The position numbers and the translations under genes were made by a program. The notes beneath the pieces are model-generated. The model ran no database searches. It saw nothing but the letters and a program-made list of their open reading frames with translations, and had not been told where the DNA came from. A stretch of DNA of 64,000 nucleotides from Nitrosopumilus sp. (lineage in GTDB: Archaea > Thermoproteota > Nitrososphaeria > Nitrososphaerales > Nitrosopumilaceae): assembly GCF_025699255.1 (NCBI RefSeq), contig NZ_JAILWA010000007.1, forward strand, positions 1 through 64,000. Reading direction: 5' to 3'. Shown here piece after piece: positions 1 to 8,218 of the stretch (its first letter is position 1; every line of letters begins with the position of its first letter).

Positions 1-89
1 GACTGCAGCTAAAAAGAAACCTGCAAAGAAAAAGACTGCAGCTAAAAAGAAACCTGCAAAGAAAAAGACTGCAGCTAAAAAGAAACCTA
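1..89 (+). repeat. 33-bp in-frame tandem repeat
   Basis: A 33-bp unit coding for 11 residues (TAAKKKPAKKK) occurs nearly three times with identical codons. Perfect codon conservation suggests recent slippage or expansion. The copy number upstream of the window is unknown. Confidence 0.85.
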
Positions 90-97
90 GGAGATAG
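2..97 (+). CDS. C-terminal end of a Lys/Ala/Pro-rich basic protein (5' truncated)
   Basis: Only the last 31 codons lie in the window, ending at TAG 95-97. They read as three near-perfect units of TAAKKKPAKKK followed by PRR. Such tails resemble eukaryotic histone H1 C-termini and bind DNA or RNA through charge. The folded N-terminal part is outside the window, so the protein cannot be named; a nucleoid or RNA-associated protein is an inference. Confidence 0.7.
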   Translation, partial: TAAKKKPAKKKTAAKKKPAKKKTAAKKKPRR

Positions 98-163
98 TTG
101 TTCTAATCAAACTAATGTTTTATTCTAATAAATTACCCTTTAACTTACTTGATTTGTTTTAAT

Positions 164-1003
164 ATGAAAAAACGTGGATTAGTTATTGCAATTATTGGTT
201 TAACATCTATTGCAATTATTTGTGGTTTGTTTTTAATGAATAATAATTCTGACACTCCTGAAATTTCTCAAACTTCTAATTCTACACAATGGACTCTGGT
301 AAAAAATTCTGGCTCTATTTTTCATGTATTTATTCCTGCCATTTCTGAAAATAATTCTAATCCTCCTTCCAACTTAAAATTTGAATTAAATCCTGAAAAT
401 AATTTGCTGTATGATGAAATTCGGTATGATTCTACCCAAAATGCGATTGTAGTGTTGCCTCTTTTCACAGCATCGGCATATTCTAATCCTGGATTTTATT
501 CATATTATACTGGAAATTGTGATGAATCTTGTTTAACTGTCCCTTTAGTTTCACACTGGAAATTTACATCAAGTGAAGCTGCAATTTTGACATTTGAGTT
601 ATTGGAATATCCTTTCACAAATGATTATTTGATATCTAAAAATCCTGAAATATTAAATCAATATGACGCTGTATTTTTATTACATAATGAGTATGTAACT
701 AAATCTGAATTTGATGCAATATTGAATCACCCTAATGTAATCTATCTTTATCCCAATGCATTATATGCAGAAGTAATTTTGAATTCTGATGATACTATCT
801 CTTTAGTTAAAGGTCATAATTACCCTTTAGATGAGATTAAAAATGGATTCGATTGGGAATTTGATAATTCTCCATTGGAATACGATACTGATTGTAATAA
901 TATAGAATTTTATGAAATTGATAATGGTTGGATGCTTAATTGCTATCCTGAAAATGGCTTTGATGTAAATCCCAAATTTTTAAAATCTTTGAAAGATTTT
1001 TGA
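164..1003 (+). CDS. Membrane-anchored or secreted orphan protein
   Basis: This 279-residue protein is of unrecognised family. ATG 164 is preferred over an in-frame TTG at 149 because it places the basic MKKRG directly before one hydrophobic segment (about residues 5-25), a type II anchor or uncleaved signal. The rest is acidic, Asn/Asp- and Tyr-rich and probably faces outward. The pair CDESC (about residue 118) and two Cys near the C-terminus could form disulfides. It stands alone, between the truncated basic-protein gene and a convergent OB-fold gene. Confidence 0.7.
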   Translation: MKKRGLVIAIIGLTSIAIICGLFLMNNNSDTPEISQTSNSTQWTLVKNSGSIFHVFIPAISENNSNPPSNLKFELNPENNLLYDEIRYDSTQNAIVVLPLFTASAYSNPGFYSYYTGNCDESCLTVPLVSHWKFTSSEAAILTFELLEYPFTNDYLISKNPEILNQYDAVFLLHNEYVTKSEFDAILNHPNVIYLYPNALYAEVILNSDDTISLVKGHNYPLDEIKNGFDWEFDNSPLEYDTDCNNIEFYEIDNGWMLNCYPENGFDVNPKFLKSLKDF

Positions 1004-1092
1004 AATAATTTTATTTTGGAATTGATTTTCATTCATTTCTGTATGTATGTCAGGAAATATAAAATAAAATAAAATGAATCTAGTTTCTATAC

Positions 1093-1422
1093 TTATTGAG
1101 GATTAACATCCATCTTACCAAATTTACCTTTGGTTAGAGATACTTCTCCTTTGAACTCATTTGTATATCCATTTGTGATAACAACTGTATCTCCTACATT
1201 TACTGCTTTGATATCGTCTGCCCACAAAGTGAGTTTCATTTGGTCATCTTCAGTTTCACCGTTAGAAATTACTGCATCGCAGACATCTACTGTACCGCCA
1301 CTTTTTAGATTGACAGTTCTAGGTTCTCCTTTGCTTTTAACAACAGCTTCAACATTAACTCCACTTCGCATTTTTTTTGCTTCGGAAATTGGTATGAATT
1401 CTGACATTGTTTTTGAAACCAT
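1093..1422 (-). CDS. Single OB-fold nucleic-acid-binding protein (RPA/SSB-like)
   Basis: This 109-residue protein is the length of one OB domain. The pattern VNVEAVVKSKGEPRTVNLKSGG, then a MKLTLWADD strand and VGDTVVITNGYTNEF, matches archaeal single-OB RPA/SOSS-B-like proteins: the MKLTLW strand and GDxVxIxN turn are typical. It likely binds single-stranded DNA or RNA. Starts at Met1 or Met6 are both possible. It is a single gene with its own upstream region shared with the tRNA-Leu promoter. Confidence 0.75.
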   Translation of the reverse strand: MVSKTMSEFIPISEAKKMRSGVNVEAVVKSKGEPRTVNLKSGGTVDVCDAVISNGETEDDQMKLTLWADDIKAVNVGDTVVITNGYTNEFKGEVSLTKGKFGKMDVNPQ

Positions 1423-1526
1423 TTTGCATGATTATAAGCTTTGTCAAATAATTGCCGTAAAATGGATCAGATTTTTAATTGTCTGAAATAGTAATCGAGA
1501 AATATCGGTCTATATTCAATCTCATT

Positions 1527-1627
1527 GCAGAGGTATCGAAGCCCGGTCAACCGAGAGGGACTCAAGATCCATCCAATAGGAAATCCCTTCTCTCAGGAGT
1601 TCGTGGGTTCAAATCCCACCCTCTGCA
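1527..1627 (+). tRNA. tRNA-Leu(CAA) with a 16-nt intron
   Basis: Acceptor GCAGAGG (1527-1533) pairs with CCTCTGC. The anticodon stem AGGGA/TCCCT encloses loop CTCAAG-A with anticodon CAA. The intron is 1567-1582, at the canonical 37/38 position. A long variable arm (TCTCAGGAGT region) makes it class II, and the T-arm is GTGGG-TTCAAAT-CCCAC. The spliced length is 85 nt. The discriminator is A1627 and CCA is not encoded. Splicing would need the archaeal endonuclease acting on a bulge-helix-bulge. Confidence 0.93.
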
Positions 1628-1671
1628 CTAAATTTTCATTAAAATGAATTATTTTTGAAAAATTCTTGTAA

Positions 1672-1809
1672 TTATGCTACAATTGTCTTTACTTTTGTAA
1701 TTGAATGATCTGAAATCTGTTTATGCATGTCTGCAAGTTGGTCGTCCTTGAAAGATAGATTGCATCTATAACACTTCCAAACCATCTCAGACATGATTGT
1801 GTTAGGCAT
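1672..1809 (-). CDS. Zinc-finger microprotein (45 aa)
   Basis: This short frame reads ...VWKCYRCNLSFKDDQLADMHKQISDHS...; C-x2-C followed by H and H eight residues later forms a C2H2-type site. Three in-frame ATGs are available (1809, 1794, 1785). A TATA element at 1816-1823 lies about 26 nt before ATG 1794, so a leaderless 40-residue product starting MSEMVWKC is the better guess. The rest of the 350-bp gap around it shows nothing else convincing. Its function is unknown; nucleic-acid binding is inferred. Confidence 0.7.
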   Translation of the reverse strand: MPNTIMSEMVWKCYRCNLSFKDDQLADMHKQISDHSITKVKTIVA

Positions 1810-1815
1810 AAATTG

Positions 1816-1823
1816 CTTATAAG
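1816..1823 (-). promoter_or_regulatory. TATA box for the zinc-finger microprotein
   Basis: CTTATAAG is centred about 26 nt upstream of the second in-frame ATG (1794), the archaeal box A distance for a leaderless transcript. Position-based prediction only. Confidence 0.5.
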
Positions 1824-1978
1824 GATATTGCATGATTGATCCAATTTCTTACAATACATGATCATTGTTTTTAAAAAAATGTAATTTTTATAATTTTTTA
1901 GATCATAATGAAATTTTTTCATGACTAAATATGGATCCAAGGGTTTAGAAGATGAAAAAGTGATATGATTTTTGAAAG

Positions 1979-2599
1979 ATGTTCGATATTTTTGAAATTT
2001 TTGGTAAATTTTCTTATTTTGGGATATTTCTTGTATTGATTGGAGTTAATGCATCTCCTATTCTTATGCCTCCAAGCTGGATTATTTTGACGTCATTTTA
2101 TCTACTTGACCCTGCTTTGAATATTATAATTCTCTCTATGGTGGGAGCAACAGGAGCTACTCTTGGCAGATTTATTCTTAAACAGATTAGTGTTATTTTT
2201 AGAAGATTTGTTGCAGAAGAACAAAAATCAAATCTTGATGTGATTGGAGATTACCTTAATCAAAAAAAATACGGTTATGTGATTGCATCTTTTCTATTTG
2301 GTGCAACACCACTTCCAAGCAATATGCTGTTTATTGCTTATGGTTTAATGCGTGCAAAAAGCTTAGGTATCTATATTGGATTTTGGTTTGGTAGAACTAT
2401 TTCGTATATTGTAATGATTTATTCTGGTAATGCCGTATTGACTCCTTTCTTGGAATTGTTTGAGGATCGTCTAACTGGAATTTTATTAATTGATGGTGCA
2501 GGAATAGGATTGATAATTCTTTTTGCCTCTATCAATTGGACCCTTTTAATTACTCAAAGAAAATTAAAATTTGTCAAACCAAAAATATGGAGATTCTAA
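1979..2599 (+). CDS. DedA/VTT-like polytopic membrane protein
   Basis: This 206-residue protein has about five hydrophobic segments. The centre GATPLPSNMLFIAYGLMRAKS followed by GFWFGRTISY resembles the re-entrant loop and Arg of the SNARE-associated/VTT (DedA) superfamily, whose members scramble or transport lipids and help maintain proton motive force. The usual N-terminal acidic motif is not obvious, so the family call is tentative. The stop codon abuts the ATG of the next gene (TAAATG), so the two are probably cotranscribed. Confidence 0.65.
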   Translation: MFDIFEIFGKFSYFGIFLVLIGVNASPILMPPSWIILTSFYLLDPALNIIILSMVGATGATLGRFILKQISVIFRRFVAEEQKSNLDVIGDYLNQKKYGYVIASFLFGATPLPSNMLFIAYGLMRAKSLGIYIGFWFGRTISYIVMIYSGNAVLTPFLELFEDRLTGILLIDGAGIGLIILFASINWTLLITQRKLKFVKPKIWRF

Positions 2600-3220
2600 A
2601 TGAATGTGATTGATTCTCTCAAAAATGAGATTAAAGAGATGATGGATAACGATCCTGCACATGATTTTGAACACATAATGAGAGTATACAAAAATGCTCA
2701 AAAACTATGCAAACAAGAAAAAGTAAACAAAAAATTAGTTCTTTGTGCTACGCTACTACATGATGTTGTCTCTTACCCTAAATCAGACAATCGTTCAAAA
2801 AATTCCTCTATTGAAAGTGCAAAAAAATCTAAAACCATATTAAAAAAATATAACTTTTCAAAAGAAGAAATTATTATAATTTCAGATGCTATTCGTGATC
2901 ATAGTTTTTCCCAAAATAAAATCCCTGTTACAATTGAGGGAAAAATACTTCAAGATGCTGATAGACTAGATGCATTAGGGGCCATAGGGATTGCAAGAGT
3001 TTTTGCTACTGGAGGTTCACTAAAACGACCACTATACAATATTGATGACCCGTTTTGTAAATCAAGAAATGTAAATGACAAAGTTTGGACCGTGGACCAT
3101 TTTTATCAAAAATTACTAAAATTGGAATCTTTGATGAATACAAAATCAGGAAAAATAGAAGCAAAAAAGAGAACTAAGGTTCTCAAAGAATTTCTAAGAC
3201 AACTTCGACAGGAAATTTAG
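2600..3220 (+). CDS. HD-domain phosphohydrolase
   Basis: This 206-residue protein carries the HD signature: H21-D22-x2-H25 (AHDFEHIMRV), H54-D55 (LLHD), a later RDHSFS His, and D in LQDADRLDALGAIGIAR. These are the metal ligands of YedJ/uncharacterised HD hydrolases, which cleave phosphoester or nucleotide substrates. The substrate is not predictable. It follows the membrane-protein gene with no gap. Confidence 0.85.
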   Translation: MNVIDSLKNEIKEMMDNDPAHDFEHIMRVYKNAQKLCKQEKVNKKLVLCATLLHDVVSYPKSDNRSKNSSIESAKKSKTILKKYNFSKEEIIIISDAIRDHSFSQNKIPVTIEGKILQDADRLDALGAIGIARVFATGGSLKRPLYNIDDPFCKSRNVNDKVWTVDHFYQKLLKLESLMNTKSGKIEAKKRTKVLKEFLRQLRQEI

Positions 3221-3230
3221 GCATACAATT

Positions 3231-3243
3231 ATTGATAATCAAT
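3231..3243. repeat. 13-bp perfect inverted repeat
   Basis: ATTGAT-A-ATCAAT sits just after the HD gene and about 55 bp before a 58-residue Cys-rich gene. It could be an operator for a dimeric HTH regulator or part of a terminator. It is short enough in this AT-rich sequence to be chance. Confidence 0.3.
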
Positions 3244-3296
3244 TAATGTGGCGATATATGTGTGAATTCTAGTGTTTGGGAAATGGGATTTAAAAA

Positions 3297-3473
3297 ATGA
3301 CTACTGAATCTGATGAATATGAAACAATAATGATTGAATCAAAAGTAAGAGAAGGGGTTTTTCATAAAGTTGTTAAAGACTTGAAAAGTGGAAAAGCTGT
3401 TTCTTGTTCCTGTAAATGTTGGAGTAAAGGCAACAAACCATGTGTTGGCATGAGAACCATTGGTTATGAATAA
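3297..3473 (+). CDS. Cys-rich microprotein (58 aa)
   Basis: ATG 3297 opens a frame of 58 residues ending VSCSCKCWSKGNKPCVGMRTIGYE. C-x-C-x-C plus a fourth Cys nine residues on could bind zinc or an Fe-S centre. The N-terminal half is acidic then basic and lacks membrane segments. No family was recognised. Codon use (AT-rich third positions) matches the neighbours. Confidence 0.6.
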   Translation: MTTESDEYETIMIESKVREGVFHKVVKDLKSGKAVSCSCKCWSKGNKPCVGMRTIGYE

Positions 3474-3522
3474 TAAATTTGTGGAATAATTTTACACACA
3501 AAATCTATCACAAAGCCAAAAT

Positions 3523-3834
3523 TTAGCCATAATCTACATATCTGTCGTATCGTGTTTCAATTTCTTTATTTTCTCCCGCCTTTATTTTCTCATATTCTTC
3601 ATTCTTTCTAAAGTTGATGTATTTTGTAATGTCTGCAAATTCTTCTTCTTCTGGGTATGATCCAAAGACCGGCTCGATTAATTTTAAATATTCTATGGTT
3701 TTTTCTCTAAATTCTTCTCTAGTCGGTTTTTTGATACCTTTCATTCTAAACCATACTGCAGTCCAACTTGCCCCTACAATATGTGGCAATAAATCAAATG
3801 CCCTTTGAATTTCAAAACGTTCATCGTTTCTCAT
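3523..3834 (-). CDS. Orphan protein cotranscribed with hemB
   Basis: This 103-residue soluble protein overlaps the end of hemB by ATGA (3831-3834), so translational coupling is likely. It is rich in Arg/Glu, starting MRNDERFEIQRAFDLLPHIV and ending in an acidic YDRYVDYG. No catalytic motif or cysteine was seen. Its place as the last gene of a precorrin-2 dehydrogenase-hemA-hemB operon suggests a role linked to tetrapyrrole metabolism; that is context only. Confidence 0.7.
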   Translation of the reverse strand: MRNDERFEIQRAFDLLPHIVGASWTAVWFRMKGIKKPTREEFREKTIEYLKLIEPVFGSYPEEEEFADITKYINFRKNEEYEKIKAGENKEIETRYDRYVDYG

Positions 3835-4811
3835 GGTTCTTGAAGGAATTTGGAAGCTGATTTTGCAAAATATGTTACTATCATATCTGCTCCTGCTCTT
3901 TTGATGGAATGTAAAATTTCTAAAGTAATGTCTTTTTCATTCACATATCCTAATTGTGATGCTGCTTTTACCAAAGCATATTCTCCAGAAACACTGTATG
4001 CCGAAACTGGTACATTGTATTTTTTTCTAGTTTCTGCAATCAAGTCCAAATATGATAATGCAGGTTTTATCATGACAATGTCTACTCCTTCTTCAATATC
4101 TGTTTCTACTTCCATCATTGCTTCTCTTGCATTTGTAAATGGAACTTGGTATGTTTTTCTATCTCCAAACTTTGGAGCACACTCTGCTGCGTCTCTAAAT
4201 GGTGAATAAAAGTTTGAACGATGTTTTGCAGAATGTGACATAATTGAAACATCTGTAAATCCTTCTTTGTCAAGTGCTTTTCTAATTGCAGCAACTTGTC
4301 CATCCATCATGGCCGAAGGTGACACTGTATCTACTCCTGCTTTTGCTTGACTAACAGCAATTTTTGCTAGAGTATCTAAACTGATATCATTATCTATTTT
4401 ATCTCCTTGAATAATGCCACAATGTCCTGTAGATGTAAATTGACATAGACAAACATCTGCCATGATTACGATTTTATCTCCAAATTCTCCCCTGATCTGT
4501 GAAATTGCTTTTTGAACAATTCCATTATCGTCAAATGCTGAACTCCCTGCTTCATCTTTTTGTGATGGAATCCCAAATATCATAATTGCAGGAATTCCTA
4601 AATCGATAATTTTTTGAACTTCACCGTTTACATCCCCTAATGGTAATCTTTCAATCTCTGCCATCGATTCCACTTTTACTCTTTCTTTCAAATCCTCTTG
4701 AACAAATACTGGACAAATGAAATCTTTTGGGGAAAGAGTAGTTTCTTGTATTAATTCTCTCATTTTACCTGACGTTCTTAGTCTACGAAGTCGTCTAGTT
4801 GGAAATGACAT
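3831..4811 (-). CDS. hemB: Delta-aminolevulinic acid dehydratase (porphobilinogen synthase)
   Basis: It condenses two 5-aminolevulinate molecules to porphobilinogen. The 326 residues are full length. The zinc-type active site is present as C121, C123 and C131 in DVCLCQFTSTGHCG, and the two Schiff-base lysines are K196 (HSAKHRSNF) and K249 (VMIKPALSY). It lies 30 bp downstream of hemA. The triple Cys argues for a zinc-dependent rather than a magnesium-only enzyme. Confidence 0.97.
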   Translation of the reverse strand: MSFPTRRLRRLRTSGKMRELIQETTLSPKDFICPVFVQEDLKERVKVESMAEIERLPLGDVNGEVQKIIDLGIPAIMIFGIPSQKDEAGSSAFDDNGIVQKAISQIRGEFGDKIVIMADVCLCQFTSTGHCGIIQGDKIDNDISLDTLAKIAVSQAKAGVDTVSPSAMMDGQVAAIRKALDKEGFTDVSIMSHSAKHRSNFYSPFRDAAECAPKFGDRKTYQVPFTNAREAMMEVETDIEEGVDIVMIKPALSYLDLIAETRKKYNVPVSAYSVSGEYALVKAASQLGYVNEKDITLEILHSIKRAGADMIVTYFAKSASKFLQEP

Positions 4812-4841
4812 GTTACAATTCCTTTTAGCTAAAATATAATC

Positions 4842-6107
4842 CTAGTCTGCCTGATTCTGTTTTTTATAGTCAAATAATTTACTGGCCAACTCTACAACAT
4901 CTGGTTTACCTTGCTCTGATGCTTTTCTTATGTTATTCATTGGAGTTGCAACTATGCTTTCAACCACTGCTTTGGTTAACTCTTCAATAATTTTGATTTT
5001 CTTTTCATCTTTTTCATCTAACATTTGAAGTGCTTTCTGTAATTCTTTTTCTCTGAGATTCTCTATGTTCTTGAATACATCTTTTACCAGTGGTTCTGCA
5101 TCTAATCTTTTCATTGAGGCTTCTAATACAGAAACCTCCTCATTAATTATATTTTCAACGGTTTTTACCTTGTTTAATCGTGCATTCATGTTCTTTTCTA
5201 CCATTTCTGCAATTTGATCTAAATTCATAAGTTTGACCCCTCCAATGGTTGCTACTTTTTCATCTACTGTTCTAGGATTTGATAAATCTAAAATCATCAT
5301 TCCTTTATCCTTATTTTTCATAGCTTCTGTGATTCTTTCATTAGTTACTAGAAAATATGGTGCAGTGGTTGCAACAAAGATTACATCATAATTATCAAAT
5401 CCTGAAAGAACTGCTTCAAATTTAATTGGATTGCCTCCCATTGTTTCACAAAATGTTTCTGATCTTCCAATTGTTCTACTTGTAACATCAAATGCATATC
5501 CACGCCTCTGCAATGATTTGGCTACTAGTGTAGATACTTCACCCGTTCCAATAAGGAGAACTTTTTTTGTTTTTAATTCATCAATATTCTCTTCTGCTAG
5601 TTTGACTGCCATGGAACCTACAGAAATTCCTCCTGCACCAATTCCACTTGAATTCCTTATTCTTGTTCCAATTCTAATTGCTTTGTCAAATAGTGTGTTA
5701 AGATGCTGTCCTGATGCTTTTACTTCTCTGGCAAAAGTAATGGAATTTTTTATTTGACCTAGGATTTGTTCCTCGCCTAATACCATGGAGTCTAACCCTG
5801 ATGTCAATTTCAACAAATGGTGTAACGCTTCTTGATTTTCTACAAATTCCACATTTTCATTAAATGCCTCTTCTTCTAGTCCTGTAATTGTGGCCCATGT
5901 TTTTTTGATTTTCTCTAAATTTTGAGTTTTAGATTTGCCAAAAAGTTCTATTCTGTTACATGTTTGAATAATGACACATTCGTCTAACCCTGAATCTTCT
6001 TTAAATTGCTCATATGCATTATCCAAATCTTTGATTGTAAATTGTTCTAAAATGTGGATTGGAGCATTACGAAAAGTTACACGTGCATTGATGATGTTTT
6101 GATTCAT
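4842..6107 (-). CDS. hemA: Glutamyl-tRNA reductase
   Basis: This is the first step of C5-pathway tetrapyrrole synthesis: NADPH reduction of glutamyl-tRNA to glutamate-1-semialdehyde. At 421 residues it carries the nucleophile C50 in IIQTCNRIEL, the SGLDSMVLGEEQILGQIK block, a Rossmann domain (VLLIGTGEVS) and the helical dimerisation tail. The start overlaps the upstream precorrin-2 dehydrogenase gene by 4 bp. HemL is not in the window. Confidence 0.97.
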   Translation of the reverse strand: MNQNIINARVTFRNAPIHILEQFTIKDLDNAYEQFKEDSGLDECVIIQTCNRIELFGKSKTQNLEKIKKTWATITGLEEEAFNENVEFVENQEALHHLLKLTSGLDSMVLGEEQILGQIKNSITFAREVKASGQHLNTLFDKAIRIGTRIRNSSGIGAGGISVGSMAVKLAEENIDELKTKKVLLIGTGEVSTLVAKSLQRRGYAFDVTSRTIGRSETFCETMGGNPIKFEAVLSGFDNYDVIFVATTAPYFLVTNERITEAMKNKDKGMMILDLSNPRTVDEKVATIGGVKLMNLDQIAEMVEKNMNARLNKVKTVENIINEEVSVLEASMKRLDAEPLVKDVFKNIENLREKELQKALQMLDEKDEKKIKIIEELTKAVVESIVATPMNNIRKASEQGKPDVVELASKLFDYKKQNQAD

Positions 6108-6757
6108 TTCCAGTTCCTCAATATTGTGATTGCTCGCTTTTCGGCTTTTTTTACCTGACCGTCTTTTATTAACTGATCAATCTCATTATCACTCATGATA
6201 TTACGCAGGCATTTTCTTCTTTCTTCTTGGGTGAGTATGGTTTCTTTGGCTATTTTTCTAGAAATTTTTTGGATTTTGATTTGAGCAATATCTTCATTTG
6301 TTATGATTTTTTTGAAAACTTTCTCCGATCTGTCTTTAATTTTTTTGGCCATTGCCGGACTCTTGCCTCCTGTAAAAATTGCAATCTGTATCATATTTTG
6401 AAAATCTATTATTGCTGGGTTTGAAAAATCGCTTTCATCTGGATTATCTGAACTGTAAACAAGGATTTTTTTCTTTTTTGCGTCTGTTATGATTTTTTGA
6501 TTTATTTTTTTATCATCTGTAGTTGTCATTATCAAATCTGGTTTAAATTCTGAAATAAATTTCGTATTTGAAATTTTTTGTTTTACAAATTTTATTTTCT
6601 TTGTTTTTACAAATTTGTTAATTTGAGAATTAATTAAATCACTGATTACTATGATGCTGCACTCTTGTTTTATTATGGAGTTGACTCTTTTTTCTGCCTC
6701 TTTTCCTCCTCCTATGATGATTACCTTTTTTCCTTGAAGATTAAAATCGACTATCAT
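6104..6757 (-). CDS. Precorrin-2 dehydrogenase / sirohydrochlorin ferrochelatase-like (Met8p/CysG N-domain)
   Basis: This 217-residue protein begins MIVDFNLQGKKVIIIGGGKEAEKR, the NAD-binding glycine motif of Met8p/SirC proteins. TTTDDKKINQKI and IQIAIFTGGKSPAMAKKI match their dimerisation domain. It oxidises precorrin-2 to sirohydrochlorin, leading to siroheme. As first gene of an operon with hemA and hemB, and divergent from an AhbA/B-type gene, it feeds the siroheme-dependent heme route. Confidence 0.9.
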   Translation of the reverse strand: MIVDFNLQGKKVIIIGGGKEAEKRVNSIIKQECSIIVISDLINSQINKFVKTKKIKFVKQKISNTKFISEFKPDLIMTTTDDKKINQKIITDAKKKKILVYSSDNPDESDFSNPAIIDFQNMIQIAIFTGGKSPAMAKKIKDRSEKVFKKIITNEDIAQIKIQKISRKIAKETILTQEERRKCLRNIMSDNEIDQLIKDGQVKKAEKRAITILRNWK

Positions 6758-6778
6758 CGATCAAAGGGTCTATAGTTT

Positions 6779-6786
6779 CTATTTAT
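6779..6786 (-). promoter_or_regulatory. TATA box for the hem operon
   Basis: On the minus strand ATAAATAG is centred about 26 nt before the ATG at 6757, as expected for a leaderless archaeal transcript. The 70-bp gap to the divergent siroheme decarboxylase gene also holds its promoter. Confidence 0.5.
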
Positions 6787-6827
6787 GTATTAAAAATTAA
6801 AGCCTGGGATTCTAGCTACATTTTTAA

Positions 6828-7877
6828 TTGAATGGCCAAGTTATTGAGTTATTGACTTCAATGGATGAATCTGATAAAGAACTTCTAAATGAAATTCAAT
6901 GGACTTTTCCACTTGTGACTAGACCTTTTGATGCCATTGCTAAAAAATTTGATACTACTCCTGAAGAAATCAAATCTAGATTAAACCAATTAAAAGAAAC
7001 TGGGGTTTTAAGACAGCTCAGTGCTATCTTTGATACAAGAAAACTTGGTTATACTAGTTCTTTAGTTGCAATGGAGATTGAAGATGATAAACTAGAATAT
7101 GTTGCAAGTCAAATCAATCGCCATCCTGGTGTTAGTCATAATTATGAACGAGATCACCAATTCAACCTTTGGTTTACTTTGGCAGTTCCTCCAGGTTCTG
7201 ATTTGAAAGAAGAATTAGAAAAATTCAATGTTCTAAAAGGAATTAAAAAAGTTAGAATGCTTCCCACTTTACAATTATTCAAAATTGGTGTAAAACTTGA
7301 CATGGTTGATGAAAAGAAACATGATGTAGCCCCAACTGAGGAGAAAAAAGAAATTAAAAATGTAAAATTTGTTCCAACTGAAGAAGATAAAGACTTTATT
7401 CGTGAATTACAAAAAGATATGGATATTATTGATGAGCCTTTTGTAAATGCAGCAAAGAATCTTGGAATTACTGAAAATGAATTATTTGCAAAAATGAAGC
7501 ATTACGAAGATATTGGTGTAATGAGGAGATTTGCAGCTATACTGAGACATAGACAAGTTGGGTTTACTGCAAATGGGATGATTGTTTGGAAAGTCCCTGA
7601 AGATAGAATTAACAAAGTTGGAGAAACTTTGGGCTCCTTCCCTCAGGTAAGTCACTGTTATGAACGACCAACATATGCTGATTGGCCATACAATGTATTT
7701 TCTATGATCCATTGTAAAACACATGAAGAGGCAAATGAAATGGCAAAAACCATTCAAGACCAAATACATGTTGACGAATACAAAATATTATTCAGCTCGC
7801 GTGAATTCAAGAAAACCCGTGTTGAATACTTTGTAGAAAATTCTTTTAGTTTAGAAGAAACTGTTCCTGCTTCTTAG
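6828..7877 (+). CDS. Fused AhbA-AhbB-type siroheme decarboxylase (tandem Lrp-like domains)
   Basis: This 349-residue protein contains two homologous units. Each has an N-terminal winged helix (about residues 14-75 and 185-245) and an Lrp/AsnC ligand-like domain with the Ahb signature: VSHNYERDHQFNLWFT (102-117) and VSHCYERPTYADWPYNVF (274-291). In the alternative heme pathway AhbA and AhbB are separate subunits that decarboxylate siroheme to didecarboxysiroheme; here both are on one chain. The start is TTG 6828 or ATG 6861. It is divergent from precorrin-2 dehydrogenase-hemA-hemB, which supports the function over a plain transcription factor. Confidence 0.85.
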   Translation: MNGQVIELLTSMDESDKELLNEIQWTFPLVTRPFDAIAKKFDTTPEEIKSRLNQLKETGVLRQLSAIFDTRKLGYTSSLVAMEIEDDKLEYVASQINRHPGVSHNYERDHQFNLWFTLAVPPGSDLKEELEKFNVLKGIKKVRMLPTLQLFKIGVKLDMVDEKKHDVAPTEEKKEIKNVKFVPTEEDKDFIRELQKDMDIIDEPFVNAAKNLGITENELFAKMKHYEDIGVMRRFAAILRHRQVGFTANGMIVWKVPEDRINKVGETLGSFPQVSHCYERPTYADWPYNVFSMIHCKTHEEANEMAKTIQDQIHVDEYKILFSSREFKKTRVEYFVENSFSLEETVPAS

Positions 7878-8212
7878 AATTCATTCTCATCATGTCCTAC
7901 CACATGGATTGTACAAAAATACTCATCATTCATGTTGCAGTAGTATAGAGAATCTTCTCCGCACTCTTTACATGGCGGTTTTTTATCCAATTCTGATAAT
8001 TTTGTATGATACACTTTACTTCTTGATGTGATGTTTGAATTTTTGTAAATTCTGGTGATGTTTGAATAATATTCTAATTCTTCAGGGTTGAGAGTTTGTT
8101 TGTTTTTAATTTTTTTAATCATGGTTTCCCATTTTTTATATTTGCCAATTTTGGCAAGTTTCATTTTTTCAATTATCTCAACAGTTTTTTCTGAATCTAT
8201 AGAATTGTTCAT
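7874..8212 (-). CDS. Orphan protein with C-terminal Cys/His cluster
   Basis: This 112-residue protein is Lys-rich and helical in its first two thirds. It ends in a metal-site-like stretch, CKECGEDSLYYC then FCTIHVVGH (C-x2-C, C, C-x2-H, H), reminiscent of B-box-like or treble-clef zinc sites. It is convergent with the siroheme decarboxylase gene (4-bp overlap of ends) and 6 bp downstream of the aldo-keto reductase gene. Family not recognised. Confidence 0.7.
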   Translation of the reverse strand: MNNSIDSEKTVEIIEKMKLAKIGKYKKWETMIKKIKNKQTLNPEELEYYSNITRIYKNSNITSRSKVYHTKLSELDKKPPCKECGEDSLYYCNMNDEYFCTIHVVGHDENEF

Positions 8213-8218
8213 CTGTGA

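Noticed and set aside
1689-1940. 83-residue minus-strand frame in the gap after tRNA-Leu
   Set aside because: Low complexity and AT-driven; the zinc-finger frame at 1672-1809 in another register is far more convincing.
6828-7877. Simple Lrp/AsnC transcription factor call
   Set aside because: Both halves carry Ahb-type VSHxYER signatures and the gene neighbours are tetrapyrrole genes.
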